Assembly: GCA_005239165.1 (NCBI GenBank)
Contig: RAPG01000017.1
Location: 1-64,000 of the forward strand
DNA from: Allopusillimonas ginsengisoli
GTDB taxonomy: Bacteria > Pseudomonadota > Gammaproteobacteria > Burkholderiales > Burkholderiaceae_B
Direction: 5' to 3'
DNA: 64,000 nt
The notes beneath the pieces are model-generated. The model was not told where the DNA came from and did not search any database. It saw only the letters and a list, made by a program, of their open reading frames with translations. Shown here one piece after another: positions 26,767 through 35,934 of this stretch. The first letter of the stretch is position 1. Every line of letters begins with the position of its first letter. Both the position numbers and the translations under genes were made by a program.

Positions 26767-27714
26767 ATGTCAGAAACGCCAAAAAAGCTGGTCATCGCCA
26801 CGCGTGCGAGCCGGCTCGCAATGTGGCAGGCCGAGCATGTACGTGATCGCCTGCGTGAGCTTTATCCTCGTTGTGAGGTCAGTCTGCTGAGCATGACCAC
26901 CCGGGGTGACCAGATTATCGACCGAAGCCTGTCCAAAATCGGTGGCAAGGGTCTGTTTATCAAAGAGCTAGAGACTGCACTGCTAGACGGCCGTGCCGAT
27001 CTTGCCGTGCACTCGCTTAAAGATGTGCCGGTAGACATGAGCAGCCCTTTTTTGCTGTCTGTCATACTTGAACGCGACGACCCGCGTGACGCCTTTGTTT
27101 CCAACCAGTTTGCAGATCTTGATGCATTGCCATCGGGTGCGGTGGTTGGTACGTCAAGCTTGAGGCGCGAATCGCAATTGCGCCAACGCTATCCGCATTT
27201 GGTCGTGCAACCGCTGCGCGGCAACCTTGATACGCGTTTATCCAAGCTTGATCGTGGTGACTATGCTGCCATTATTCTTGCTGCGGCCGGCCTTCGACGA
27301 CTCGGGTTGGGCGAGCGCATCAAAAGCTATTTGTCGGTTGAGCAAAGCCTGCCGGCTGCGGGGCAGGGCGCGCTTGGCATTGAGGTGCTCGAGTCGCATA
27401 CTGACTTGCAGCGCTGGCTGGCTCCGTTAAGTGACCCAGCCAGCACCACCTGCTCTTTGGCCGAAAGAGCAGTGTCGCGAACACTGGGCGGGTCTTGCCA
27501 GGTGCCTCTGGCTGCCTACGCGCAGCTCGACGGTGACATGCTTCATGTACAGGCACTTGTGGCCGAGCCTGACGGCTCTCGTGTGCTTCATTCTGAAACC
27601 CGAGGTCCGGCTGATCAGGCAGAGCAACTGGGCCGGAAGGCCGCTCAAACTTTGCTGGAGCAGGGGGCTGACAAGATACTGGCCAAGCTGCAATTGCCAG
27701 CTTCCCAAGCCTGA
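26767..27714 (+). CDS. hemC: Hydroxymethylbilane synthase (porphobilinogen deaminase)
   Basis: A 315-residue enzyme starting [18 protein letters not shown] at 26767. The longer in-frame start at 26593 runs inside the terC-family gene and is rejected. It has [10 protein letters not shown], the VHSLKDVP loop with the catalytic Asp region, [13 protein letters not shown], and the dipyrromethane cofactor Cys244 in [13 protein letters not shown]. It joins four porphobilinogens into hydroxymethylbilane. First gene of a hem block with hemD 12 bp downstream. Confidence 0.98.
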   Translation: MSETPKKLVIATRASRLAMWQAEHVRDRLRELYPRCEVSLLSMTTRGDQIIDRSLSKIGGKGLFIKELETALLDGRADLAVHSLKDVPVDMSSPFLLSVILERDDPRDAFVSNQFADLDALPSGAVVGTSSLRRESQLRQRYPHLVVQPLRGNLDTRLSKLDRGDYAAIILAAAGLRRLGLGERIKSYLSVEQSLPAAGQGALGIEVLESHTDLQRWLAPLSDPASTTCSLAERAVSRTLGGSCQVPLAAYAQLDGDMLHVQALVAEPDGSRVLHSETRGPADQAEQLGRKAAQTLLEQGADKILAKLQLPASQA

Positions 27715-27726
27715 AGCCGGGCCGGC

Positions 27727-28542
27727 ATGGTGGCCGCAACCCTTGACGCCAGCGTTGTCCTGACAAGGCCGCAAGATAAAAACCAGGTGCTGGTCCAGCG
27801 ACTTGTTGCCGCAGGAGCGCAAGCGCTCTGCATGCCTGCCCTGTGCATTTCAGAGATTCTGCCTTCCGGGTTTGTGGTCCCGCCGCCCAGCCGCTATGAT
27901 CTGGTGGTATTCGTCAGTAGTCGGGCTGTTTCGCTTTATATGCGGGCGCTGGCGCAAACTCCGTCAGCCGGTCAGTGGCCCGCAGGCACTATGGCGGCGG
28001 CCGTAGGCCTTGCCACCGCCAAGGCCGTTGCTGAAACGGGGGTAGTGCCGGTTGGCAATGTGCTGCATCCCGATGCCACGCAGCCGCAAGACTCTGAGAA
28101 CCTCTGGCCGCTGCTCAATGCGCGCATAGGCTCAATCCGCAAGGCCCTGATTGTGCGGGGTGAGCAGGGTCGGGAGTGGCTGGGAAGCAAGCTGGAAGGC
28201 GCAGGGGTCAAGGTTGATCGTCTTGCTGTCTACCGTCGCGACGCTGCCGCCTGGGATGATCAGCAACGCGAGCAATTGAAGCAGGCTCTGTTTTCGGCAC
28301 GGCCCTGTGTGTTTTTGCTGACCAGTAGTGAGAGTGTTACGGCGGTTTTTGATAATATTTGTCGCTTCGGGTTGGAGCAGGCATGGTTGCAGTGTCGGTT
28401 TGTAGTAATACACGAGCGTATCGCCATCCGCTTACAATCATTGGTCAGTGCTTGTGGTCAGGGCACAAAGCCAACGGTAAAACTATGCCAGCCTGATGAC
28501 GAGGCTATTTTTCAGGCCATCCTCCGGGCGGCATCGCCTTAA
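27727..28542 (+). CDS. hemD: Uroporphyrinogen-III synthase
   Basis: A 271-residue HemD-family protein. It starts MVAATLDASVVLTRPQDKN and contains the family landmarks YDLVVFVSSRAVSLY, AAAVGLATAKA, KALIVRGEQGREWLG and VFLLTSSESVTAVF. Sequence conservation in this family is always low, but the fold landmarks and position between hemC and hemX support the call. It cyclises hydroxymethylbilane with inversion of ring D to uroporphyrinogen III. Confidence 0.95.
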   Translation: MVAATLDASVVLTRPQDKNQVLVQRLVAAGAQALCMPALCISEILPSGFVVPPPSRYDLVVFVSSRAVSLYMRALAQTPSAGQWPAGTMAAAVGLATAKAVAETGVVPVGNVLHPDATQPQDSENLWPLLNARIGSIRKALIVRGEQGREWLGSKLEGAGVKVDRLAVYRRDAAAWDDQQREQLKQALFSARPCVFLLTSSESVTAVFDNICRFGLEQAWLQCRFVVIHERIAIRLQSLVSACGQGTKPTVKLCQPDDEAIFQAILRAASP

Positions 28543-28569
28543 GAATCCACCTGGGATTACAATCGCGCC

Positions 28570-30393
28570 ATGACAGACAAAAATACAGAGCTTCAAGCCA
28601 CATCATCTGCCGCAGCAGGCACAGACCCGGTCGCAACGCAGGCCGGTGCAGAGGATGTCGCATCCAAGAACCAAAAAGCGACGGGCAGCACGTCCCGCGC
28701 CAGTACGTCATCTGATACCCCCGCTGCTGCGGGCAAAGCCAGTGATTCTGTCGTGGGTTCAGACATGCCCCGGTCCGGTCACGCGTCGGGGGCCAAGCCC
28801 TCCGAGGCCGCTCGTACAACATCGGCAGGCAGTGGCAGTGGCAGTGCAGGCGGTTCTGGCGGCCATGTTGGCACCCCACCCACCAAACCTTCTCGTCGGC
28901 GCAGCATTGCGGGGCCTGCGTTGATCGTCGTATTACTGTTCGCCATTGTTTTGGCGGCGGCGTGGTGGTACCAACGCCAGGAGTTCATGCGCACGTCGAC
29001 TGAGCTCCAGAGCCAGGTGCGAAACAGTGCCGATCAGGCCAGTCAGGCTGCCGATCAGGCGCGGCAGGCACTGGCCAAGACCGACCAGCAGGCCCGTAAG
29101 ATTGCTTCGCTCGAAGAAGCCGTCAATGCGGCTCGCGATCAGTCTGATGGCCTCGAACGTGCGTTCCAGATGCTTACTGACAGCGGCTCCGAGTTGGTGC
29201 TGCTTAATGATATCGAGCACTTGCTTACTATCGCACAGCAACAGTTACTGTTAAGCGGCAATATTGCCAACGCCATCATCTCGCTAGAAACCGCTCAGGC
29301 ACAGCTTGCCAGGGCCAATCGTCCCGGTCTTGCATCATTGCAGCAGACTGTTAACGGTGATCTTGACCACCTGCGCGCAGCCCAGACCGTCGATATCGCC
29401 ATGATGTCGACGCAACTTGACGAACTGGGTCAGCTGGTCAGTAATGCGCCCTTGCTTATGCCCGACGACGCAGCCCCTGAACCACTGCATCAGGCATCGG
29501 GGTCGGCAACACCACAAGCAGCAGGCAACAGCACCGAATCATCGGTCGACCCTGATGCGCCATGGTGGAAAAAAGGCATGCACGTGGCGTCAACCTGGTC
29601 AAGTGAGGCGTGGTCAGCCCTTCGCCAGGATTTAGGCCAGTTTATTGCCGTGCGCCGGGTGGATGACACCACAGCGTTGTTGATGTCGCCCGAGCAATCC
29701 GCACGATTCCGCGAAAACCTGCGCATGCGCATCATGACAGCGCAACTTGCGCTCATGATGCGACAGCCCAAAATCTGGCAGACCGAAACGGTCGCCTTGG
29801 TGCAAGCCATCGAAAGCCGGTTTGACCAAAACTCACCGCAAAGCCGCAGAGCGGTGAAGCTGGCACGTCAGTTTTCCGATACATCCATTGATGTGCCTGT
29901 GCCTAATGTCGACAATAGCCTGCAGGCAGTGCAAACGCTTCGTGACCAGAAAACCAAGTCTGAGCGCCTGGGTGCAGACACCCCTGAAGCGGACGACGCG
30001 GGTGCTAACGATGCAAATGATGCGCCGGATGGCTCCGGTACTCCTGGCACCTCAGCAACGCCAGCTGACTCGGGCACTAACGGTACAGCAGACACCCCTG
30101 CAGGTAATGCGAAGGCAGGCGACCAGTCATCGACGTCACCTTCGGCGACTACGTCGTCCGCAGACGAGCAGTCTTTGAAGGATAAGGCACAGCCGCAGCC
30201 TGATGCCAACACATCCTCGCGGGGCAGGCCTTCTGCTCCTGGCGATGCTTCAAGTGCCGATGATGCGTCGTCTGCCGGCGCGACTCCAGCTGCGGGTGCA
30301 GCGGCAGATACCGACGTGTCTCTGTCCGCCTCACGCAGCCCACCCGTCCGGCTACTGGCTGGCACGACACTCCTGACCGCGTTGCAGGGGTAA
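28570..30393 (+). CDS. hemX: HemX family protein (uroporphyrin-III C-methyltransferase-like)
   Basis: A 607-residue membrane-anchored protein. Residues 1-110 are Ser/Thr/Ala/Gly-rich cytoplasmic sequence, one helix lies about 113-133, and a coiled coil about 140-200 (SQVRNSADQASQAADQARQA) opens a conserved HemX domain to about residue 455. The last ~150 residues are again low-complexity Ala/Asp/Ser/Thr. E. coli HemX is about 390 residues, so the two tails account for the extra length. Despite its historic name there is no methyltransferase motif. The role is thought to be structural or regulatory in haem synthesis together with HemY. hemY starts 3 nt after its stop. Confidence 0.9.
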   Translation: MTDKNTELQATSSAAAGTDPVATQAGAEDVASKNQKATGSTSRASTSSDTPAAAGKASDSVVGSDMPRSGHASGAKPSEAARTTSAGSGSGSAGGSGGHVGTPPTKPSRRRSIAGPALIVVLLFAIVLAAAWWYQRQEFMRTSTELQSQVRNSADQASQAADQARQALAKTDQQARKIASLEEAVNAARDQSDGLERAFQMLTDSGSELVLLNDIEHLLTIAQQQLLLSGNIANAIISLETAQAQLARANRPGLASLQQTVNGDLDHLRAAQTVDIAMMSTQLDELGQLVSNAPLLMPDDAAPEPLHQASGSATPQAAGNSTESSVDPDAPWWKKGMHVASTWSSEAWSALRQDLGQFIAVRRVDDTTALLMSPEQSARFRENLRMRIMTAQLALMMRQPKIWQTETVALVQAIESRFDQNSPQSRRAVKLARQFSDTSIDVPVPNVDNSLQAVQTLRDQKTKSERLGADTPEADDAGANDANDAPDGSGTPGTSATPADSGTNGTADTPAGNAKAGDQSSTSPSATTSSADEQSLKDKAQPQPDANTSSRGRPSAPGDASSADDASSAGATPAAGAAADTDVSLSASRSPPVRLLAGTTLLTALQG

Positions 30394-30396
30394 GCC

Positions 30397-31917
30397 ATGA
30401 AAGCCTTGATCTGGACTGTTCTCGTTTTTATTGCTGCCGTTGCTCTGGCGCTGGTCTTGCGCGAACACAGCGGCAATGTACTCATCATTGCGCAACCATG
30501 GCGCATTGAGCTTTCGCTGACGCTGGCCGTACTCTTGCTATTGGCCACTTTCGTTGTTTTGTACGTCTTGCTGCGGGTTCTTGCGTGGATCAGTGCAGGC
30601 CCCGAGCGGTTTCGTTCATGGCGCTCCCTGAGGGCGCAGAAGCGTGATCATGAGCTGCTGGAAGGGGGCTGGATCAAGATTCTTGAGGGGCGTTATACCG
30701 AGGCCGAGAAAGATCTCTCAAAATTGCTGGGGCGTACGCGCTCAGGCAGCAGGCAGGTGCTGGCAGGCCTGGCATCGGCACGCGCCAACCATCATCTGGG
30801 CGAATACAGCCGTCGCGACGACGCATTGGCGCTAGCCAAGAAGAGTGCAGTGGGTAATCCGCGGCTCGGTGAGGCCACGGCCATTGTCGCTGCCGAAATG
30901 TGTCTTGATCAGAACCGCCCACAAGAAGCGCTAGAGTTATTAAAGCCTCTGCAAGACGCCAGCTCGCGCTATTTTCACGCGACAAAGCTGCTGCTTAGGG
31001 CGCATCTTCAATTGCATAATCATGACCGCGTCTACGAACTGACGCGGGTTTTGGCTCGCCGTGGAGTAATCGACAACGCTGAGGCTGCACAGCTCATAGA
31101 AACCTCTGCTGCGGCGCGTCTTCGCGACGGCGGCGCGGAAGGCTTCAAGAGCATCTGGGGCGATCTTAAATCTGATGAACGTACCTTGCCTGACATCGCG
31201 TTGGCGGCCGCCACCATACAGACGGCGCAGGGTCATTATGAAGAAGCTTCACGTATCTTTGAGGCGGCACTCAACGTCAAACCTGAACCGCGTCTGCTCA
31301 GCGCCTATGCGCAGTGTCCGCCTGAGCTGGTCGCGCGGCGTCTGAGCAAGGCTGAGGGCTGGGTTAAAAATCATCCTAATGATCCGTCGCTGTTGTCGGC
31401 ATTAGGCAAACTTTGCCTGACTGGTGAACTTTGGGGCCAGGGCGAGCGCTACCTGCTTCGCAGCATGAAGCTACGCAGCGACATGCGCATTCATGCGCTG
31501 CTGGGCACCCTGTATGATCGCCTCGGACGTACCGACGATGCCATGAAACACTGGCGCCTGGCTGCCGGAGTCGTTGGCGCATTGCCAGTGCTTCCCGCCA
31601 ACAAGGCATTGCCTGCTGCAGATACCCGCGGCGACCCAACACTGGTCGAGGCCCGTCAGGCTGGCGGCAGAGGTTTTTCAGACGATTACGTGGTGCCTAT
31701 GGCGGCAAGCGCTGCCGACTTTGTCATTGACGACGATACCGAAATCCCCGAGCCGTCCGTAACGCGTGACCAGATGCCGCCTGCCGGTACGGCAGGGGTT
31801 GCCGTCGTCAAAGCCGACACCTCAGATTTTGACGAATACTTCGACAGTGCGCCCATACCCGGGGTCGATCTGTCGCAAACATCTGATCGTTCCCGTCGCG
31901 GTTCCGGACGAGACTGA
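30397..31917 (+). CDS. hemY: Haem biosynthesis-associated TPR protein HemY
   Basis: A 506-residue protein. Two N-terminal membrane helices (about 4-20 and 39-61) make up the HemY_N domain. A long TPR-like helical region follows (LGEYSRRDDALALAKKSAVG, RPQEALELLKPLQDASSRYF, and a later repeat GRTDDAMKHWRLAA). The acidic C-terminal tail is poorly structured. This is the TPR-type HemY of proteobacteria, unrelated to the protoporphyrinogen oxidase of the same name. It may couple enzymes of the pathway at the membrane. Last of hemC-hemD-hemX-hemY. Confidence 0.94.
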   Translation: MKALIWTVLVFIAAVALALVLREHSGNVLIIAQPWRIELSLTLAVLLLLATFVVLYVLLRVLAWISAGPERFRSWRSLRAQKRDHELLEGGWIKILEGRYTEAEKDLSKLLGRTRSGSRQVLAGLASARANHHLGEYSRRDDALALAKKSAVGNPRLGEATAIVAAEMCLDQNRPQEALELLKPLQDASSRYFHATKLLLRAHLQLHNHDRVYELTRVLARRGVIDNAEAAQLIETSAAARLRDGGAEGFKSIWGDLKSDERTLPDIALAAATIQTAQGHYEEASRIFEAALNVKPEPRLLSAYAQCPPELVARRLSKAEGWVKNHPNDPSLLSALGKLCLTGELWGQGERYLLRSMKLRSDMRIHALLGTLYDRLGRTDDAMKHWRLAAGVVGALPVLPANKALPAADTRGDPTLVEARQAGGRGFSDDYVVPMAASAADFVIDDDTEIPEPSVTRDQMPPAGTAGVAVVKADTSDFDEYFDSAPIPGVDLSQTSDRSRRGSGRD

Positions 31918-31950
31918 TTCCTTCTCAATTACAGTAAGGCTGAAGCAAGC

Positions 31951-32487
31951 ATGAGCTTAGATCGAGTACCTGCCGGCAGTAACGCACCGGCTGAATTTAA
32001 TGTTGTGATCGAAATTCCCATGAACGCCGATCCGGTCAAATATGAGGTCGATAAAGACTCTGGCACCGTGTTTGTCGATCGTTTTTTACTTACCGCCATG
32101 CATTATCCATGCAATTATGGCTACATTCCCCAGACCATCTCTGATGATGGTGACCCCGTTGACGTATTGGTACTCGCACCATTTGCCATTCAGGTCGGCG
32201 CAGTCATTCGCGCACGCGCCATCGGCGTGCTAAAAATGGAGGATGAAGCGGGCGGCGACGCCAAGCTGCTCGCCGTGCCGGTTGATAAAATATACCCACC
32301 ATATCGCAATATCAAGACCCCCCAAGACCTTCCTTCAGAAGAACTCACACGTATTCAACATTTTTTCGAACACTATAAAGATCTCGAAAGTGGCAAATGG
32401 GTCAAAATGCAAGGTTGGGAAGGTCCTGAAGTTGCACTCAAAGAAATTACCGATAGCATCGCTCGCTACCAAACCGGAGCAGCCTGA
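31951..32487 (+). CDS. ppa: Inorganic pyrophosphatase (family I)
   Basis: A 178-residue enzyme with the family I signature [12 protein letters not shown] (from residue 66) and the active-site elements [16 protein letters not shown] and [13 protein letters not shown]. It hydrolyses pyrophosphate with magnesium and pulls biosynthetic reactions forward. The length matches the hexameric bacterial type. It lies 33 bp after hemY, and the next ORF begins at the base after its stop. Confidence 0.98.
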   Translation: MSLDRVPAGSNAPAEFNVVIEIPMNADPVKYEVDKDSGTVFVDRFLLTAMHYPCNYGYIPQTISDDGDPVDVLVLAPFAIQVGAVIRARAIGVLKMEDEAGGDAKLLAVPVDKIYPPYRNIKTPQDLPSEELTRIQHFFEHYKDLESGKWVKMQGWEGPEVALKEITDSIARYQTGAA

Positions 32488-33192
32488 ATGGATACCGTCA
32501 TCCCCTTTCCTGAGCAGCCCGCGCTGAAAGTCGCCAACTCGGCTGTTGTGTTTCCGGTGCGTCGCATTTACTGTGTCGGGCGCAATTATGCCGAACACGC
32601 CAAAGAAATGGGCTTCACTGGCCGTGAAGATCCTTTCTTTTTTTGCAAACCAGCTGATGCATTGCTGCAGGTGGCTGACGGTGAAACTGGGTTAATGCCT
32701 TATCCGCAACAAACCAGTAATCTGCACCATGAGGTCGAGCTGGTGGTTGCATTGAACGCGGGCGGCCGTAATCTGACGCCCGAGCAGGCTAAAGCGTGCA
32801 TCTGGGGTTATGCCATCGGGCTAGACATGACACGGCGCGACCTGCAAGGTGAAGCCAAGAAGCAGGGCCGGCCATGGGAGGTTGGTAAAGCTTTTGACAA
32901 TTCGGCGCCGATAGGTCCTTTGCATGCACTAAGCGAAACGGGTGTGCTTGAGTCCGGAAGCATCAGCCTGAGCGTTAATGGTCAGGCTCGCCAGCAAGGC
33001 AACCTGTCAGATCTGATATGGAGCGTCGCTGAGTCACTCGCCTATCTTTCCAATCTGTTTGAACTGAAGGCAGGCGACCTGCTTTTCACAGGTACGCCCG
33101 AAGGCGTAGGGGCTGTAGTCGAAGGTGATCTGATGACTGCCGCCATTGACGGTCTGGGCGAGTTGAACGTTAAGATGGGTGCCCCCGCCTAG
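32488..33192 (+). CDS. Fumarylacetoacetate hydrolase family protein
   Basis: A 234-residue FAH-fold hydrolase. The N-terminal RRIYCVGRNYAEHAKEMG is followed by metal ligands in NLHHEVELVVAL (the E-x-E pair) and by the Asp region YAIGLDMTRRDLQGEAKKQG. GDLLFTGTPEGVGAV closes the active site. Relatives act as acylpyruvases, oxaloacetate decarboxylases or 2-hydroxyhepta-diene-dioate isomerases; the length fits the small acylpyruvase/YcgM group. Its ATG directly follows the ppa TGA, so the two are translationally coupled. Exact substrate unknown. Confidence 0.9.
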   Translation: MDTVIPFPEQPALKVANSAVVFPVRRIYCVGRNYAEHAKEMGFTGREDPFFFCKPADALLQVADGETGLMPYPQQTSNLHHEVELVVALNAGGRNLTPEQAKACIWGYAIGLDMTRRDLQGEAKKQGRPWEVGKAFDNSAPIGPLHALSETGVLESGSISLSVNGQARQQGNLSDLIWSVAESLAYLSNLFELKAGDLLFTGTPEGVGAVVEGDLMTAAIDGLGELNVKMGAPA

Positions 33193-33203
33193 ACAATAAG
33201 CCG

Positions 33204-33246
33204 TGCCGCCAATCGGCGGTGAGATGGCTTCGTCAGTTTGCTGACG
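33204..33246 (+). other. Tandem small hairpins after the FAH-family gene
   Basis: CCGCC AATC GGCGG (33206-33219) and CGTCAG TTTG CTGACG (33231-33246) lie 14 and 39 bp after the FAH-family stop. The second is followed only by GTTTCG. They may be a weak terminator separating the ppa transcript from the Tad locus. Confidence 0.4.
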
Positions 33247-33293
33247 GTTTCGCCCACGTCGGCATCTCCGAATTGGCCGGCTTCGTAGTACCG

Positions 33294-33336
33294 TGCATGA
33301 TGCTCTCCTGATCGTCTGACAGGAGAGCATCATGCA
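33294..33336 (+). promoter_or_regulatory. Perfect 17-bp inverted repeat covering the pilin Shine-Dalgarno and start codon
   Basis: The arm TGCATGATGCTCTCCTG (33294-33310) is the exact reverse complement of CAGGAGAGCATCATGCA (33320-33336), with the 9-nt loop ATCGTCTGA. The 3' arm contains the Shine-Dalgarno AGGAG (33321-33325) and the pilin ATG (33332-33334). If transcription starts upstream of 33294, the mRNA would fold into a very stable hairpin that hides both. If transcription starts within or after the 5' arm, translation would be free. As DNA it could also be an operator. Which of these applies cannot be read from the sequence. Confidence 0.75.
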
Positions 33337-33622
33337 TTTTCGTTATTGGCATTACACACGTCGTCACAGCCACGGCCAGCGCGGGCAGGCGATGTCCGAG
33401 TATTTAATCGTGGTCGCGCTGGTGGCCGTTGCCGCGATTGCGGTGTACCAATCGTTCGGCCAGGTTTTGCGTTCGCAAACGGCGGCCATGGCCCGTGAGC
33501 TTGCGGGCGAAGACGGGTCCAGGCAGTCTCGCCAGGCACGCACAGCAGCGCAGTCTGCCGCCAAGCAAACAAACACGAAAACACTTAAGTCGTTCACGGG
33601 TAACGCCAAAGGCAGCCAATAA
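33332..33622 (+). CDS. Flp-type (type IVb) prepilin
   Basis: A 96-residue prepilin. The class III leader ends RRHSHGQRG, with cleavage after Gly18. The mature protein then starts QAMSEYLIVVALVAVAAIAV, with Glu at +5 and Tyr at +6, the hallmark of Flp and TadE-like pilins. The Lys/Gln/Ala/Thr-rich C-terminal tail makes it longer than the usual 50-65 residue Flp. It is probably the major or a minor subunit of a Tad pilus assembled by the genes downstream. The start codon lies in the 3' arm of a perfect inverted repeat. The next ORF starts at the last base of its stop codon. Confidence 0.85.
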   Translation: MHFRYWHYTRRHSHGQRGQAMSEYLIVVALVAVAAIAVYQSFGQVLRSQTAAMARELAGEDGSRQSRQARTAAQSAAKQTNTKTLKSFTGNAKGSQ

Positions 33623-34956
33623 TGAGTCGGGCTGCCGTGTTATCTGATTCGCAGGCGGGGCAGGCGCTGGTACTCGGCATGATTATGGCCGGCCTGCTCG
33701 CAGCCGCCATGTTGCGGTATTTTGTGGTGGGTCAGGTCGCCTCCGCCAAATCTCGTCAGTTGCATGCGCTTGATGCCGCGGCGTACAGCGGTGCCCAGGT
33801 GCAGGCGCGTGCACTTAATATGCTTGCGTATATTAACCGTGCCCATACCGCCCATCAGGTTGCCATGGCCCACCTGGTAACCCTGGGTTCCTGGGCGTTG
33901 TTGGGTGATACACAAGCCAGGCAAGTAGCAGTAGGCAATCCGCCGCACTATCTGATCGGCATGTTGTTCGGCCCATCGCATGGGGCCGCTTATGCGGCTG
34001 CCCGCCGTGCGACAGGCTTTAATCGTCTTGCCGCGACCCAGGGCGAACTGGCTGCAGCCTATGCCTCACATGACAAAACCGTACGCGAGGTGTTGGTGGC
34101 TGTACAGCATGAAATTGTTCGCGGTCTGCCCGACGTGCGTGACCATGTCATACGCAACATACTCGCTCGCAATTATTCCGAACTGCCTGCTGACTTTAAG
34201 TTTGATCTGAGCGTAGATGTCGACGCCTGGCCAGGTTATGTGCAATTGCAGTCAGGGCAAGGGGCATTGCGGCAATTGGTTCGGCATGCTGCTGGCTTGT
34301 ATGGTTTTCTTGGCCGGCGTAATCACACCGGGTTTAATACCTGGGCTGTACATCCGGTCTGCGCCGCACTGCGCCACCAACTACGGCGTCGAGGTTCAAC
34401 TTATCTTGATCGGCAAGGTATCTGGCAGTCGGTAGACACTCAGTCATTTCATGCTTTGCGGTTCAATCGCTGGATAGGGTGTTATTACCGCGAATATCCC
34501 ATGGGCTGGGGCTGGGTTCCTGCCAGATCGTCCAGGCCGCTGGCAGAACCGCATGTCGCTAATGCCCCTGAAAATTTTTCTCATCGTGACTTCTGGCGCT
34601 GGGTCAGCGAATACACCAGTTGGGACATTATCACGGGCACAGGTAATCCGTTGGCAACCTCCCGTGCGACGGCTGCCAGGCAACGCTGGCAGGGTGGCGG
34701 TCTGCCAGCGCACTTCGATACCACTCCCATGGCGGTGCGTCGGCCTTTGTCCTTTGCCTTAACACTAAGGCTTCCCGGGCCTGAGGGTTATGTAATCACT
34801 ACACGGGCTGCTGCCGAGAGCTTTTTTGCCAGGCCACATACTCGCCCAGATGGTGCGCAAGAGCACGCCAACCTGTTTCATCCCTATTGGCAGGCTCGCC
34901 TGACGGCATATCCTGGCGCACCTGGCAGTGCACGGCTTGGTGATTTCAATGAATAA
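33622..34956 (+). CDS. TadG-like pseudopilin / Tad pilus assembly protein
   Basis: A 444-residue protein. The N-terminal prepilin-like helix (QAGQALVLGMIMAGLLAAAM) is followed by a region rich in Ala, Gln and small residues (SAKSRQLHALDAAAYSGAQV). This is the typical start of TadG_N-type proteins, whose Ala-Ala-Tyr-Ser-Gly stretch is conserved. The rest (about 70-440) is extracytoplasmic, without a recognisable von Willebrand domain. It likely anchors the pilus base or acts as a minor subunit in the envelope. It overlaps the pilin stop by one base and the next gene by 8 bp, so the operon is tightly coupled. Confidence 0.75.
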   Translation: MSRAAVLSDSQAGQALVLGMIMAGLLAAAMLRYFVVGQVASAKSRQLHALDAAAYSGAQVQARALNMLAYINRAHTAHQVAMAHLVTLGSWALLGDTQARQVAVGNPPHYLIGMLFGPSHGAAYAAARRATGFNRLAATQGELAAAYASHDKTVREVLVAVQHEIVRGLPDVRDHVIRNILARNYSELPADFKFDLSVDVDAWPGYVQLQSGQGALRQLVRHAAGLYGFLGRRNHTGFNTWAVHPVCAALRHQLRRRGSTYLDRQGIWQSVDTQSFHALRFNRWIGCYYREYPMGWGWVPARSSRPLAEPHVANAPENFSHRDFWRWVSEYTSWDIITGTGNPLATSRATAARQRWQGGGLPAHFDTTPMAVRRPLSFALTLRLPGPEGYVITTRAAAESFFARPHTRPDGAQEHANLFHPYWQARLTAYPGAPGSARLGDFNE

Positions 34957-35806
34957 CCACAACGCGATAATCCGCCTGCAGCGATCCCCGAGCGTGCAAG
35001 CGGGCGCTTGCCACGGTCAAAGAGGGCAGGCTATGGCAGAAGGCGTGGCGGTGCTCTGCTTGTTTCTTGTTTTCTTTGTGGCCACAGGCTGGCTGGGCAG
35101 GTTGCAAGATATTGCGATGACCGCACAGCACGCCAGCAGTCTCGCTGCATTTACCTTTGCACGCAGCGATCTCATGCGACAGGAAGCTAGCTCCTTCTCA
35201 CGTGCCGACAGGCTTTTTCTTGGTAACAATGGTCAGCGCTGGCTTGACCTGAGAGGGCATTCCTTAGTGCATGGAACACATGTACCGCAGTTATTGCCGC
35301 GGCGACATGATCAGTTGCCAGCCCAGGCCTACCCCGGAGGTGCGGGCGTTCACGCCAGGGCGTTGCGGCAGGATTGGGGTATGGGCGACCGTTCTGTCGT
35401 GACGACAACTGTGCGCATGCCCTGGAAGGGGCCGGGCGGCGTCATCAGCCCTGTGTTCTCCAGTTCAGTTGATAACGAAACTTCCACGAAGCCCAATGAT
35501 GTATCCATTTTCGGCTTCCCTGTCGCAAACAACGCGTTTTTGCATCGGCACACTGTGCTGCTGGCGGGAGCAGGTCATGCGAGTCATGACGCAGAAGCAG
35601 GAATGCGCATAGGTCGGTCGTGGTTTGGCTGGCAGCGAAGCGCCCGGACATCAGTACGCCTGGCCGAAAGCGTGGGCAGAGTCATGGAGCCAGTTGATGC
35701 GGCCTGGCGCCGCCCCTCTGTCAGCACAGACTGGATTGCCCGATGGGCAGGCAGAGTGCCGCGGGCACACTTATCACCACGGGCTTCAGGCTTAACAGCG
35801 CACTGA
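34949..35806 (+). CDS. TadE-like pseudopilin
   Basis: About 285 residues when started at 34949 (MNNHNAIIRL); this start overlaps the stop of the preceding gene by 8 bp, a usual coupling. An ATG 7 codons upstream is possible. The leader ends CHGQRG, and the following QAMAEGVAVLCLFLVFFVA helix has Glu at +5, as in TadE and Flp prepilins. The remainder is soluble, Arg/His-rich and without a known domain. It is probably processed by the same prepilin peptidase as the pilin. No such peptidase is encoded in this window. Confidence 0.72.
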   Translation: MNNHNAIIRLQRSPSVQAGACHGQRGQAMAEGVAVLCLFLVFFVATGWLGRLQDIAMTAQHASSLAAFTFARSDLMRQEASSFSRADRLFLGNNGQRWLDLRGHSLVHGTHVPQLLPRRHDQLPAQAYPGGAGVHARALRQDWGMGDRSVVTTTVRMPWKGPGGVISPVFSSSVDNETSTKPNDVSIFGFPVANNAFLHRHTVLLAGAGHASHDAEAGMRIGRSWFGWQRSARTSVRLAESVGRVMEPVDAAWRRPSVSTDWIARWAGRVPRAHLSPRASGLTAH

Positions 35807-35934
35807 ACACGTGTTCCGGTATGTTTCGGTTTTTATTCACACTTGCAGCGATATGTCATTGTCAGTTCAGTGCGCGGCTCTGGGCGGTATGGCGGTTCCG
35901 CACATGTGGCTCTCGCTGTCCGGTTTCATGGACA

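Noticed and set aside
33294-33336. The pilin inverted repeat as a terminator or mobile-element end
   Set aside because: There is no T tract, no transposase gene, no second copy and no target duplication in the window. Overlap with the start codon favours a regulatory role.
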